Shown here: one piece after another, positions 39,467 through 50,100 of the stretch
How the letters are laid out: each line of letters starts with the position of its first letter
How positions within the stretch are numbered: position 1 is the stretch's first letter
DNA from: Clostridia bacterium
GTDB taxonomy: Bacteria; Bacillota; Clostridia; UMGS1810
Reading direction: 5' to 3'
DNA length: 61,983 nucleotides
Assembly (NCBI GenBank): GCA_017416845.1
Contig: JAFQBA010000042.1
Location: 1-61,983 of the forward strand
The notes under the pieces: model-generated
Told to the model about the DNA's origin: nothing
Seen by the model: the letters and a program-made list of their open reading frames with translations, nothing else
Database searches by the model: none
Position numbers and translations under genes: made by a program

Positions 39467-40221
39467 TTACAAAAAGAATTATTCCCTGCCTGGATGTGAG
39501 AGACGGCAGAGTTGTTAAAGGAGTAAATTTTGAAGGTCTAAGCGACGTTTCATCTCCCGTTGAGCTTGCTGACTTTTATTCCAAATGCGGTGCAGACGAA
39601 CTTGTTTTTTATGATATAACCGCATCAGCCGAGGGCAGAGCACTTTTTACGGATATTCTCACCGAAACTGCAAAAAGAGTGTTTATTCCCCTTACCGTTG
39701 GCGGCGGAATCAACACCGTTGCCGATTTTGACAGAGTGCTCAAATGCGGTGCAGACAAAGTGAGCGTTAATTCGGGAGCAATAAGAAATCCCGATCTCAT
39801 ATATGAAGCGGCAAAGAAATACGGAGACCAGTGTGTTGTTATTTCTGCCGATGTTAAAAGAGTTGACGGTGTATTCAGAGTGTTTGCCAAGGGCGGCAGA
39901 GAAAACACCGGCATGGAAGCCATTGAATGGATAAAAAGATGTGTCGGAAATGGTGCCGGCGAGGTTGTTTTAAACTCCATCGACACCGACGGTGTTAAGG
40001 GCGGATTTGACCTTGAAATGCTTGATGCCGTGTGCGAAGCGGTGAATGTTCCGGTCATTGCCTCCGGCGGTGCAGGATGCATTGATGACTTTACAAAGCT
40101 GTTTAAAACCCTGCCCAAGGTTGATGCAGGTCTTGCGGCTTCAATCTTCCACTTTGGCGAAGTGTCAATTTCTGATTTGAAAAAGGAACTTAAAAATCAG
40201 GGAATTCCGGTGAGAATATAA
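39463..40221 (+). CDS. hisF: Imidazole glycerol phosphate synthase cyclase HisF
   Basis: HisF joins ammonia from HisH to PRFAR, giving imidazoleglycerol phosphate and AICAR. The 252-residue TIM barrel has IIPCLDVRDGRVVKGVNFE (catalytic Asp11), FYDITASAEGR, TVGGGINT, GADKVSVNSGAI, and the second catalytic Asp in LNSIDTDGVKGGFD. It is coupled to hisA by an ATGA overlap. Confidence 0.96.
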   Translation: MITKRIIPCLDVRDGRVVKGVNFEGLSDVSSPVELADFYSKCGADELVFYDITASAEGRALFTDILTETAKRVFIPLTVGGGINTVADFDRVLKCGADKVSVNSGAIRNPDLIYEAAKKYGDQCVVISADVKRVDGVFRVFAKGGRENTGMEAIEWIKRCVGNGAGEVVLNSIDTDGVKGGFDLEMLDAVCEAVNVPVIASGGAGCIDDFTKLFKTLPKVDAGLAASIFHFGEVSISDLKKELKNQGIPVRI

Positions 40222-40248
40222 TTTAAATAAAAAAGAGGTATTTTAACT

Positions 40249-40899
40249 ATGATAAACATTAACGAACTAAGATTTGACGAAAAAGGTCTTATTCCCGCAA
40301 TTGTTGTGGACTCTGTTACAAAAAAAGTTCTCACACTTGCATATATGAACAAAGAAAGCCTTGAAATCTCCATGGAAAAAGGTCTCACCTGTTTTTGGAG
40401 CCGTTCAAGAAACGAGCTTTGGCTAAAAGGTGAAACCAGCGGAAACTATCAGCACATTGTTTCAATCACCGCAGACTGTGACAATGATGCACTGGTGGTT
40501 GTTGTCGACAAAGAAGGTCCTGCCTGTCACAAAGGAACAGATTCGTGCTTTGAAAACACTCTCTGGGAAAGCGAAGAAAGAAACGAATTTTCGCTTCAAA
40601 GCCTCATGACTCTTATTGAAGGAAGAAAAAGCGACAAAAAGGAAGGCTCCTACACCACATATCTTTTTGAAAAAGGAATTGATAAAATTCTCAAAAAGGT
40701 TGGCGAAGAATGCACTGAGGTTATCATTGCCGCAAAAGACAACGACAAAAAAGAGACTATATACGAAGTGGCTGACCTTGCATACCATGTTATGGTTATG
40801 ATGATTGAAATGGGAATTTCCCTTGAAGATATTCACAATGAACTTGCATCCCGTCATGTTATTGACAAAAAGGTTAAGCAGGAGAAAATGACAAAATGA
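40249..40899 (+). CDS. hisIE: Bifunctional PR-AMP cyclohydrolase / PR-ATP pyrophosphatase HisIE
   Basis: The 216 residues fuse two activities, steps 2 and 3 of the pathway. The N-terminal HisI domain (about 1-110) has [33 protein letters not shown], and the zinc ligands in [11 protein letters not shown] and [12 protein letters not shown]. The C-terminal HisE domain (about 115-216) has [19 protein letters not shown] and the metal-binding [13 protein letters not shown]. It overlaps the phosphatase gene by 4 bp. Confidence 0.95.
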   Translation: MININELRFDEKGLIPAIVVDSVTKKVLTLAYMNKESLEISMEKGLTCFWSRSRNELWLKGETSGNYQHIVSITADCDNDALVVVVDKEGPACHKGTDSCFENTLWESEERNEFSLQSLMTLIEGRKSDKKEGSYTTYLFEKGIDKILKKVGEECTEVIIAAKDNDKKETIYEVADLAYHVMVMMIEMGISLEDIHNELASRHVIDKKVKQEKMTK

Positions 40900-41705
40900 T
40901 TTTAGAGGATTTGCACACTCATACCACCTATTGCGACGGTAACGACACCCCCGAAGATATGGTTAAAGAAGCCATAAAAAAAGGGCTTCTTACAATCGGT
41001 TTTTCGGGACACGTTTATCTTAAACACGGTGAAGACTACTGTATGAGCCGTGAGAATACAAAGAAATACTATGAAGAAGTAAATGGCTTAAAAGATAAAT
41101 ACAAAGAACAAATCACCGTTCTTTGCGGAATCGAAGATGACCTGTATTCGGTTGAGGACACATCCGGTTTTGACTATGTTATAGGCTCTGTTCACGACAT
41201 TAAGGTTGGAAACGAATTTGTTACCATAGACTATGATCCCGAAACTTTTGAAAAGGGCGTAAAAAAGCATTTTGATGGTGATTTTTACACTGCCTGCGAA
41301 AAGTATTTTGAATCATTACCCGAATCTATCGCTAAAACCCGTGCAGACATTATCGGACACATAGGTCTTGTTACCAAATTCAACGAAAAATGCAATTTCT
41401 TTGATGAAAATCATCCAAGATATGTTAATGCGTGGAAAAAAGCAATTGACAAGCTTATCCCCTTTAACATTCCCTTTGAGATAAACACAGGAGCAATGTC
41501 AAGAGGCTGGCGTACATTTCCCTATCCAAGCTTTGACATGCTTTGCTACATTGCAAAAAAAGGCGGCAGTGTGATATTCACCGGTGACATTCATGCAAAA
41601 GAAAATCTTTGCTACAAACACGAAGAACTTGAACAAATCGCAAAAGATGCAGGATTTACAAAAAGATGCTATGCATATGACATTTTGAACAGAAAAAATA
41701 AGTAG
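40896..41705 (+). CDS. hisK: Histidinol-phosphatase, PHP family (HisK/HisJ type)
   Basis: This PHP-domain metallophosphatase removes phosphate from histidinol phosphate. The 269-residue protein has the HxH metal motif in [30 protein letters not shown], the metal Glu in [38 protein letters not shown] and the late [11 protein letters not shown]. It completes the operon, since HisB here lacks a phosphatase domain. It ends just before the terminator at 41711-41755. Confidence 0.9.
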   Translation: MILEDLHTHTTYCDGNDTPEDMVKEAIKKGLLTIGFSGHVYLKHGEDYCMSRENTKKYYEEVNGLKDKYKEQITVLCGIEDDLYSVEDTSGFDYVIGSVHDIKVGNEFVTIDYDPETFEKGVKKHFDGDFYTACEKYFESLPESIAKTRADIIGHIGLVTKFNEKCNFFDENHPRYVNAWKKAIDKLIPFNIPFEINTGAMSRGWRTFPYPSFDMLCYIAKKGGSVIFTGDIHAKENLCYKHEELEQIAKDAGFTKRCYAYDILNRKNK

Positions 41706-41710
41706 AAAAC

Positions 41711-41755
41711 AAAACCTCCCCAAAGTGACACACAATGTCAGCACGGGGAGGTTTT
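41711..41755 (+). terminator. Terminator of the his operon
   Basis: Outer 11-bp arms AAAACCTCCCC (41711-41721) and GGGGAGGTTTT (41745-41755), with an inner TGACA/TGTCA pair, form a long stem. It lies between the convergent his operon and an AraC gene and may serve both. Confidence 0.85.
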
Positions 41756-41800
41756 TAATGTTAATATTCAAATTTGATTTTTCTTATTTTAATTAACTTC

Positions 41801-42658
41801 CTAAAATATTTTTGTTTTCTGACGGTAAGATGAAGGGCTTGCCCCCATAAATTCTTTGAAGTATCTTGAAAAATGACAGATATTTTGAAATCCCACGTTG
41901 TCGGATATTTCGCTTATTGGCATTTTTGTGGTTTCAAGAAGGTCGATTGCTTTTGATATTCGCCTCATGGTTACATATTTATGCAGAGAATATCCTGTTT
42001 TTCGTCTGATAATTTTGTTTACGTGCTGAGGATGAAAGCTGAAATGCTTTGCAATATCTCCGTTTGTCAGGCTGTGGGTGTAGTTTTCATGAATATATTC
42101 AATAATTTCATCAACCTTTTCAAGGGTTTTGGCTGTGGTTTCAAGGTTGAAAGATGATGAAAGCTCGGTAAGAATAATAATCATTTTTGCACTTGTGCGC
42201 ATATTCATGTGATTTTTGGGTTTCTTAAATTCCGAAACAACACCGAGAAAATATTCTTCAAGAGTTCTTGCTGATTTTACATATATAACCGAATTGAACT
42301 CAAGGGAGTCTTCAAAAACGGTTTTATCAACAATTCTTTCAAAGTTGAAAACATCCGGAGAATCCGGTGATAATTTAAAACTGTTTGTAATACGGTTTTC
42401 GTTTGTGAAGTCAAAGTGTGTAATTATATATGATGTTTTTTCTTCAAAACGCAAACAATAGGACATACCCGCTCTCCACATAAGCACGGTTCCTTTGGCT
42501 ATGGGGTATGTTTCTCCTTCAATCACTGCACTTCCGCTTCCGGATATTGTGTAAATAACGCAGTTGTCATATGACTTGAGTGGTTTTGGCTCACTGTAGG
42601 AATCTTCGGTTATATGAGCAGTGTGCCTTATAAAAGGTCTGATTTCTTCAAAAATCAC
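41801..42658 (-). CDS. AraC-family regulator divergent from the GH88/heparinase-like block
   Basis: The start is uncertain among in-frame GTG codons at 42670, 42667 and 42658. I prefer 42658 because AGGTGG then lies 8 bp upstream, giving 285 residues. The N-terminal cupin shows IYTISGSGSAVIEGETYPIAKG and LMWRAGMSYCLRF. The C-terminal double HTH shows LTNGDIAKHFSFHPQHVNKIIRRKTG and ISEISDNVGFQNICHFSRYFKEF, ending ASPSSYRQK. It is divergent from the genes at 42883-58508, its likely targets. The target promoter has a good -10 but no -35, as expected for an activated promoter. Confidence 0.87.
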   Translation of the reverse strand: MIFEEIRPFIRHTAHITEDSYSEPKPLKSYDNCVIYTISGSGSAVIEGETYPIAKGTVLMWRAGMSYCLRFEEKTSYIITHFDFTNENRITNSFKLSPDSPDVFNFERIVDKTVFEDSLEFNSVIYVKSARTLEEYFLGVVSEFKKPKNHMNMRTSAKMIIILTELSSSFNLETTAKTLEKVDEIIEYIHENYTHSLTNGDIAKHFSFHPQHVNKIIRRKTGYSLHKYVTMRRISKAIDLLETTKMPISEISDNVGFQNICHFSRYFKEFMGASPSSYRQKTKIF

Positions 42659-42693
42659 ATAAATCACCACCTGACATAGTTAAGACTATTTTA

Positions 42694-42722
42694 ATTGTAT
42701 CATAAAATATATTTCAATACAA
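42694..42722 (-). promoter_or_regulatory. Promoter of the AraC gene at 41801-42658
   Basis: On the minus strand, TTGTAT (42722-42717), a 17-bp spacer and TACAAT (42699-42694) lie about 36 bp before the preferred GTG start. Confidence 0.5.
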
Positions 42723-42815
42723 GTTTATTTTTGCAAAAGTTTCAAGCCTTGATAATGGTAATTTTAGAATAATATAGCAATATTTTATGGATAAATGCTC
42801 ATTTTCATCAAATAT

Positions 42816-42866
42816 ATGTTGGTTTATATTGTTTTTATGAATGTTGGTTTATGTTAAAATTATAAT
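42816..42866 (+). promoter_or_regulatory. Direct repeat ATGTTGGTTTAT and -10 box before the GH88-like gene
   Basis: ATGTTGGTTTAT occurs exactly at 42816-42827 and 42841-42852 (25-bp period). TATAAT follows at 42861-42866, 17 bp before ATG 42883. No acceptable -35 is present and the second repeat covers that region, a layout typical of AraC activation sites. The ATG has AAAGGAG upstream. Confidence 0.55.
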
Positions 42867-42882
42867 GTAAAAGGAGAAAAAT

Positions 42883-44115
42883 ATGCGAAGTTTTATGATT
42901 AATAACAAATTTGAAAATATAATATCTCAGGATTGTCTGAAAGCATTGCTTAAAAAAGTCAAAAAAATAGCATACCGTAACACCATCAAGTTTCAGGAGT
43001 ATTTTCCAAATGTTACAGCCGATGACGGAATTTATAAATACAGTAATACATTTTATGATTCCTGGCACGGTGGATGGTGGACCGGTATATACTATATGGC
43101 ATATGAAGCATTTGAAGATGAAAAATTCCGACACTATGCTGAAAATCTTACTTCAAGGTTTTATTCTCTTATTAAAAACAACCGCATAGTTCATAGCGAG
43201 ATGGGATTCATATATCTTCCCATATGCGTTCCCGACATCAGAATAAACCGAAGCTCCGAGGCAACAGAAACAGTGATTTTGGCTGCAAAATATATGCTTG
43301 AGGCATTTGGCAGTTTTCATGGTTCGGGTGTGATGCTTAATAATAGTACCTACTTTCATTTGTCAAGTGAACAGCTTTTTCAGACAAGTACTCTTATCAA
43401 CACATATATAATGAAGCTTGCGGCAAAAATTAATGGTAATCCGGAGTTTACCGATATGGCTCGTTTTTGTGATGAAAGTGTTATGAAATACAACATTACC
43501 GGCGACGGAAAGTGTTATATGGAAGTAGTAGTTGACAAATTTGGCGGCAATTTCAGATATATGCCGGATTCGTGTGCCTCATACGGATTTAAGGACTTTG
43601 GTGACTACACAAGGGGATATGCCTGGGCAACTCTCGGCTTGGCTCTTCATTATGAAGCAGGCACGGGAAATATATATGAAGAAAAATTTTATGATGTTAT
43701 CACATATTTTTTGAATGTGTCGGGAGATAACCTTTGTGTGTTTGTTCCCGGTGATGAAAACGGAAAGAACATAAAAGATACCACCTCTCTTGCAATTTTT
43801 GTGTGTGCTCTTTGTGAGATTATTAAAAAGCTCGACACGGCTCATCCGAGATATGATTTTTATTACAATTTGCTTGGTAAGTGGTTTAATGTTATGATTT
43901 CATATTCAATAGATCCGTCATCAGGCAAACAGGGATTCCTCGATAATGGAATATTGCTCGGAGGCAGTGCAATTGATAAAAATGAAATTAAAAACAGTTG
44001 CAATGTTTGCGGAGACTATTTTTATCTTGAAGCGCTGATGCATATGACAGACGGGTTTGAGAGTTGTTGGAATACAGAATTTTTATTTGAAAAAAGACAG
44101 GAGGCACTGGCATGA
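42883..44115 (+). CDS. GH88-like protein (unsaturated glucuronyl hydrolase fold) with altered catalytic residues
   Basis: The 410-residue protein has no signal peptide and appears to be an alpha/alpha-barrel protein of the GH88 type. Similar landmarks are HGGWWTGIYYMAYEA, HSEMGFIYLP (104-112), DYTRGYAWATLGLALHY (241-257), KDTTSLAIFVCAL and GDYFYLEALMH near the end. GH88 enzymes hydrate the unsaturated uronic acid left by polysaccharide lyases, so the heparinase II/III partner makes sense. By motif alignment from memory, the two catalytic Asp positions (Asp88 and Asp149 in Bacillus GL1 UGL) correspond to Glu106 and Ser169. It may be inactive, differ in mechanism, or belong to a sister family. 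It leads the right-hand operon and overlaps the next gene by 4 bp (ATGA). Confidence 0.7.
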   Translation: MRSFMINNKFENIISQDCLKALLKKVKKIAYRNTIKFQEYFPNVTADDGIYKYSNTFYDSWHGGWWTGIYYMAYEAFEDEKFRHYAENLTSRFYSLIKNNRIVHSEMGFIYLPICVPDIRINRSSEATETVILAAKYMLEAFGSFHGSGVMLNNSTYFHLSSEQLFQTSTLINTYIMKLAAKINGNPEFTDMARFCDESVMKYNITGDGKCYMEVVVDKFGGNFRYMPDSCASYGFKDFGDYTRGYAWATLGLALHYEAGTGNIYEEKFYDVITYFLNVSGDNLCVFVPGDENGKNIKDTTSLAIFVCALCEIIKKLDTAHPRYDFYYNLLGKWFNVMISYSIDPSSGKQGFLDNGILLGGSAIDKNEIKNSCNVCGDYFYLEALMHMTDGFESCWNTEFLFEKRQEALA

Positions 44116-47100
44116 AAAATATGTGTTTTAGAAAAATTATTTCGCTTATTATTGTTTTTGCGATGGTTATGCCGTGGGTTGAGATTAAAGCGGACTCATC
44201 AAATGAAAAACCAACAGATCTAACACCCATCTATGTGGACGATTTTTCAGACGGAATAATTTCTCCGCATATAGCAAAACGAAAGTTCTATACATCCGAC
44301 CCTGCAGACACACTCATAGAATCTGATGGGAAGCTTACTTTCAAAAGAACAAAATATGTCTGGTATTCCGATGCGACTGCAGGCGAGCCCACAGTCAGAC
44401 TTCATGCAAATGAAAATCAGACCGGCGGAGCGGACGGCAAAGTTTTTACGGAGTTTACACTGTCTAAAACCCGTGAGGTTGTGAGAGTCAGAATCAATGA
44501 TGACAGCTTCAAATATATTACGGAAATAAAATGGGAGGGTGACCGTCTTTCATATACATGGCGTGATGCCGATATGAAATTGTGCTCTGCTTCAATTGAT
44601 GCTCCGGCTTCGGAATCTGTCAGGATTTCACTTTCAGCAGATATTTTTTCAAACACTCCTAAATTTTCTCTGTGGCTCAATGATGAACTCAAAGTGGATA
44701 ACGGTTTTTCCACACAGGATCTTTCGTCGGCACATTTAGCAATGGTTCAGGTGTATACTCTCATCTACGGGAACTATTCAAAAAATGAAGGTACATTTAC
44801 TATAGAAGATTTTGGTATATATCGTGTAAATGAATCTGACCCCGAAGAGCCCGAACCCGACAATGACGATGAGCAAAAAGTTGATTCGGATTTGAATTTT
44901 CTTACAGAAGATTTGATTTTGTCACTTCCCAAAATGGGAGATTATCTCATAGACTCTCTTAAGCTTGATGCTTTAGGACACGGACACAGCGGCTCCGAAA
45001 TTACCTGGCGAAGTTCTGATGAAGATATAATTTCACCACTTGGCACAGTTACAAGACCCGATGAAGATACAAAAGTTACGATTACTGCAACAGTCACATC
45101 GGGCGAGTGCTCAAAGGAAAAGGAATTTACATTCACCGTACCCGGAAAAGACACCGATGTAAACGGTCTTCCGGGAAATCTCACTCCCATTTATACCGAC
45201 GGATTCTCCGATGGGGAAATATCGCCAAACACCGAAAAAGGAAAATTCTATACGGGCAACCCTGCCGACACTCTGACAGAGCACGACGGCAACCTTGTTT
45301 TTGAACGTCAAAAGTATGTGTGGTACACAGATGCCGATGCAGGAGAGCCAAGAGTAAGACTCCATGCAAACGAAGACAAAAGCGGATATTCGGGCAAAGT
45401 ATACACAGAATTTACGGTGTCTAAAACCTGCGATGTTTTAAGAATCAGGCTGAACGCCACAGACGGACAGTATATATCAATGATTCAGTGGGAGGGAGAT
45501 AAATTTAAGATTTCCTATTGTGATTCATCTCTTGCCTCCAAAAGCGAAACCCTCACAATTTCTTCGGGAGATACGGTAAAGGTTGGATTTTATGCTGATA
45601 CCGCTTCAAACCGTCCGATGTTTTCAATGTGGATTAACAATGAAAAGATTATTGACCGAAAATTCTCCTGTACTCAGCTAAACTCCGACAGTGTTAACTT
45701 TGGATATCTTCAGTTCTACACACTCATCTACGGTAACTACGGAAAAAGCGGGAAATATAGCCTTGATAACGTGGGAATTTACAGTGTGGATTCGGAGTAT
45801 GTTGATAAACCGCTTCCAAAGCCTCCCGTTGAAGACAACCGCACCGACGAAGAAAAGGTTACAGATGATCTTGATGCAATAACGGATAATGATGTTCTCT
45901 CTGTTCCCCAAACAGAAGACGGATACATAATTGACCATCTTGATATCGACGGTATCAAAGAAGGTGAAGGAGGCTCCCGGATATGTTGGGCTTCTTCAAA
46001 TGAAGATATAATTGCAATTGACGGTAAACTGACAAGACCGATTGATGATACTGAGGTTACCGTAACTGCAACGGCAACACTCGGAGATGTCATAAAGTCA
46101 AAAAGCTTTACCTACAAAGTTGCAGGTATGTCCACCGATGTGGGTGGTATGCGTACAGACCGTTTTCCGCTTTATTATGATGATTTTTCGGATGGTGTAA
46201 TAAGTCCCAACATCACAAAAAGAAATCTCAAAAGCACAGATATTGCACTGGAGGAAAACGGCAAGCTCATTCTTCGTTCCGAAGCCCAGGCAACTCACGA
46301 ACCCGGGTTTATGATTTACCAAAATGACACTCAAAGTGTTTTAAGCGGAGATTTCATAACAGAATTTACGCTGTCCAAAACCTGTGATGTTGTGCGTATG
46401 AGAATGTATAATGCCAACTGGAATTACTTGAGTCAGATTTATTGGAATAAGAGCAGTTTCTCAATTGAATATAAAGATTCTGAGAACAAAACAAAAAATC
46501 TTAATCTTACCATTGATTCGGATTCAAAGGCAAAAGTAACAATTTACACCAACATTACCGGCTCACAGCCATCCTTTACAATGTGGGTTAACAATAAGCT
46601 TGTTTTGGAAGATGTCACCTCTTGCATGAATATGAGTCCCGGAAATGTCAAATGGACAAGCATCTATACGGCCAACTATTCCACCTACACAAAGGTTGGG
46701 GATGTTATGATTGATAACTTCGGCTATTATGACATCCTTGCGAAAATGTCGGATAAAGAAAGAGTTAAGGCAGATGCCGACATCATAGACGATGCCGCAC
46801 TCATTAAAACCACAACTCCCCTTGAAGGCTATGCTTACGAAGATTTGAACTTCCCGTCATACGGCAAAAACGGAAGCCGCATCATATGGTCAACAAGTGA
46901 TGAATCAATCATCAGCTCTGACGGAACTGTTACACGACCCTCGGATAAAAATGTTGAAGTTACTATAACTGCAGAATTTATCTCGGGAAATGAAAGTCTA
47001 ACCAAAACCTACAAGATCATTGTCATTGGCAACCACGTTGTCACCGATGATGTTCCGACTGTTGAAACAATGATTGTGGAAAATGATTTTTCATCGCCCG

Positions 47101-50100
47101 ACACTCCCTCTCACATTGACACAAACATTGTCGGAAGCGGAACGGCTCAAGTGGAGAATGGTGCTCTTGTTATCAGCAAAACAGACTCGGGAACAGCCCA
47201 GGTTGGTGCAATGATATATACGGGTCTTGACAAAACAAACGTGGCAACCGGTGTTATCGGTCTTGAATTTGATGTTACAAGACAATCATCAAAACCCGTT
47301 CAGATAAGAACTATGGATGCAAACGGCAACCTTTACTATTCAATGGCATGGGGCGGAAGCGGAATATCGGCATATTATTCCGATGACAAATCCGTTCAGG
47401 GCACACAAAACGGAGTTTGGTCAGGCTCAGGAAACACCATTCATATTAATTTGATGTTTGATACTGCAAATTCCACCTATTGGCTTTGGGTTAACGGCAA
47501 GCCTGCTATTGTTGAAAAATACTCACGTTCGGTTGGTGTGAGTGCCGTGTGCTATACTATGTTCTATCTTGAAAATATTGAAACAATAAAAATTGACAAT
47601 TACAAAGTATATCACGCAATTCCGCCGCAGGCTCAGAGACTCAAATTTGATTTTGGTGGTTTTGGAGAAAAGGATATCTTAAATGAAACTCCGATTGCAG
47701 GTAATATAATTCAGTCCGATCTCACTCTTCCAACAGAGCTTCGCTATAAAACAACAATAACCTGGGAAAGCTCTCATCCGGACATTATAGATCCCCAAAC
47801 AGGAAAGGTCACAAGACCTCTTGATACGGATGACAATCCTCTTGTTATAATTACCGCAAATATGGAAAATTCGGGAGTAAGTGCCTCGAAGGAATTCTCA
47901 TACAGGGTTTTAAGGGATTTTTCAGACGGTACAGATATAGGGAAAATGGAAGCGGAGGATATAAAGCCCTATTATATTACAAATGAAAATCCAAATGCAA
48001 TTCGTCAAAGCTTGAACCTTATGGAAAAAGGGCTCTACGGTTCACCAATAATGTGGTCGTCATCCGACACTTCTGTTATCACAAATTCGGGAAGGGTTAT
48101 CCGTCCGCGATTTGATGAAGAAGATGTCACAGTTACAATGACTGCAAAAATCGGGGACTACACTAAAGACCTCACCTTTACGGTGCTTAAAGACGAAGCT
48201 CCGAAGGATCCCATGCATACTTCCGATGAAGAATTTTTCGGACTGTGGGAGTCAGGTTCCTTTGTAAAAGGTCCTCAGCTGGATTATTCCATACCCGGAT
48301 TGTCTGCGGTTATGGAAGCTGCAAAAAGCGGCGACTACGAAAGAGCTAAAGAAGAACTTCTGGAGTACTTTAAAACACGGGATGTTCCATCCCCCATATC
48401 TCTCGGCACAAGAAGAACAGGTTGGGTTGATGCAAGAGCAGACGGACTTTTGGAACTTGGCGAAGAAGCAAGCTACTGGAAAGGTCAGATGACCATAACT
48501 TCCGACGATTATGAAGCGGTAACTGCTTCAATCCACTCCCCGTCGTCAATTTCCAAAATAAAGTGCAAAACCTTTGAACTTATTGCACGCTACAACGAAA
48601 GCACCTCGGCATTTGTTCTCGGCACAGATGCCGATAATCCCAATAAGGTGCCAAAGCTTGAGCTCACAGTTAACGGAGCAGTGAGAACCTACATTGCAAC
48701 AGGCTCTGCTACAATAAGAGCCGGTAGTTACTCCCGCGAACATATTGATAACAACAAAGAGCTTCAGGCAAAGATGTTCGGTGATTTTCTTGGTGACGAA
48801 ACATACCGTATACTTCTTTCCTTTGACCTATCCGATATTGAAGCATCCGACAAAATCGAAGCGGCACAGCTTGTAATATATGCTAAAAAGAGTGTGCCTT
48901 ATGCTGACAACAAACAGCTCTGGATTATAGACAACAGAGGAAAGGCGTGGGATGAAGAAACAGTTTTCTGGGATAACCTGAATTTCACGGTTCACAACTA
49001 CAACGGACTCGTTGGCGGAAGCAACTGGAAAGGCGCAAAGTCCTCCGACATTGAATTTGCATATCAGGCACCGAGATTTATGCATTCAAGAAATACTATG
49101 ACAGAGTATAAATACACCGGAAACGAAAAGTATGCATACTCACTTCTCGGTCAGGTTATGGATATAATAGTTGATACGGGAAATCAGACCCCATATCCCC
49201 GAAGTCTTGATGCAGGTCTTCGTATGCACCAGTGGGTACCTCTTATGAACACCTTTAAAGACAGCCCATATATGACATCAGAATTTGTAACTGCGTTTAT
49301 GAAATATATGTACCGGCAGTTCAAATACTTCCCTTCAAGAAAAGATGCAACAGGCAACTGGCGTGAATATGAACAGCTTGCAGTGCTTTATGCAACAAGT
49401 GCATATCCCGAGCTTACAAACAGTGCATCTACCAAAGCAACCTGCATTGAATCGTGGCAGAATGCCTTTAACAAGAGCTTTATGTCAGACGGATCCTACA
49501 TTGAAGACACCGGCGGATATCATCGTTCATCCTTTGCCATGTACCGTGACTTCAAAAAGGCGTGTATTGATTCAAACACCATGCTTCCCGAGGAATTTGA
49601 CGAAACCTTAAGAAAAGCTGCATATTATATGGTTCTGACCAATAGTGCCGAAGGCTATCCGCTTCAGTATGGTGATGAAAGCGGAGGAGGTGCTTCCGCT
49701 TCAAGCAGATATGCCGAAGTTGCCGACTGGTACAACGATTATGAATTCCGCTTTATAGATTCGTTTGGTAAAGTGGGAACAGAACCTGCATGGACGTCAT
49801 ATCAATTCCCGGAAGGCAGATACACGATGATGCGTTCAAACTGGGACAAAGATGCAATTTATCTCCATACAAATGTCCGGGGCGGAGGCGGTCACGGTCA
49901 TGCAGATGACAACTCCATCATACTTTTCGGAAACGGAAAGAGACTTCTTGTGGATGCAGGTAAATTTACTTACAACACCTACGATCCTGCCCGTATCTAT
50001 GGTCTTTCAACCAAAGGCCACAACACGGTGGTTATTAATGACCAGTCCCAGAGAATGGGCTGGACGGGAAATGAGTTGACAGTAAGAGGAAATATAAATT

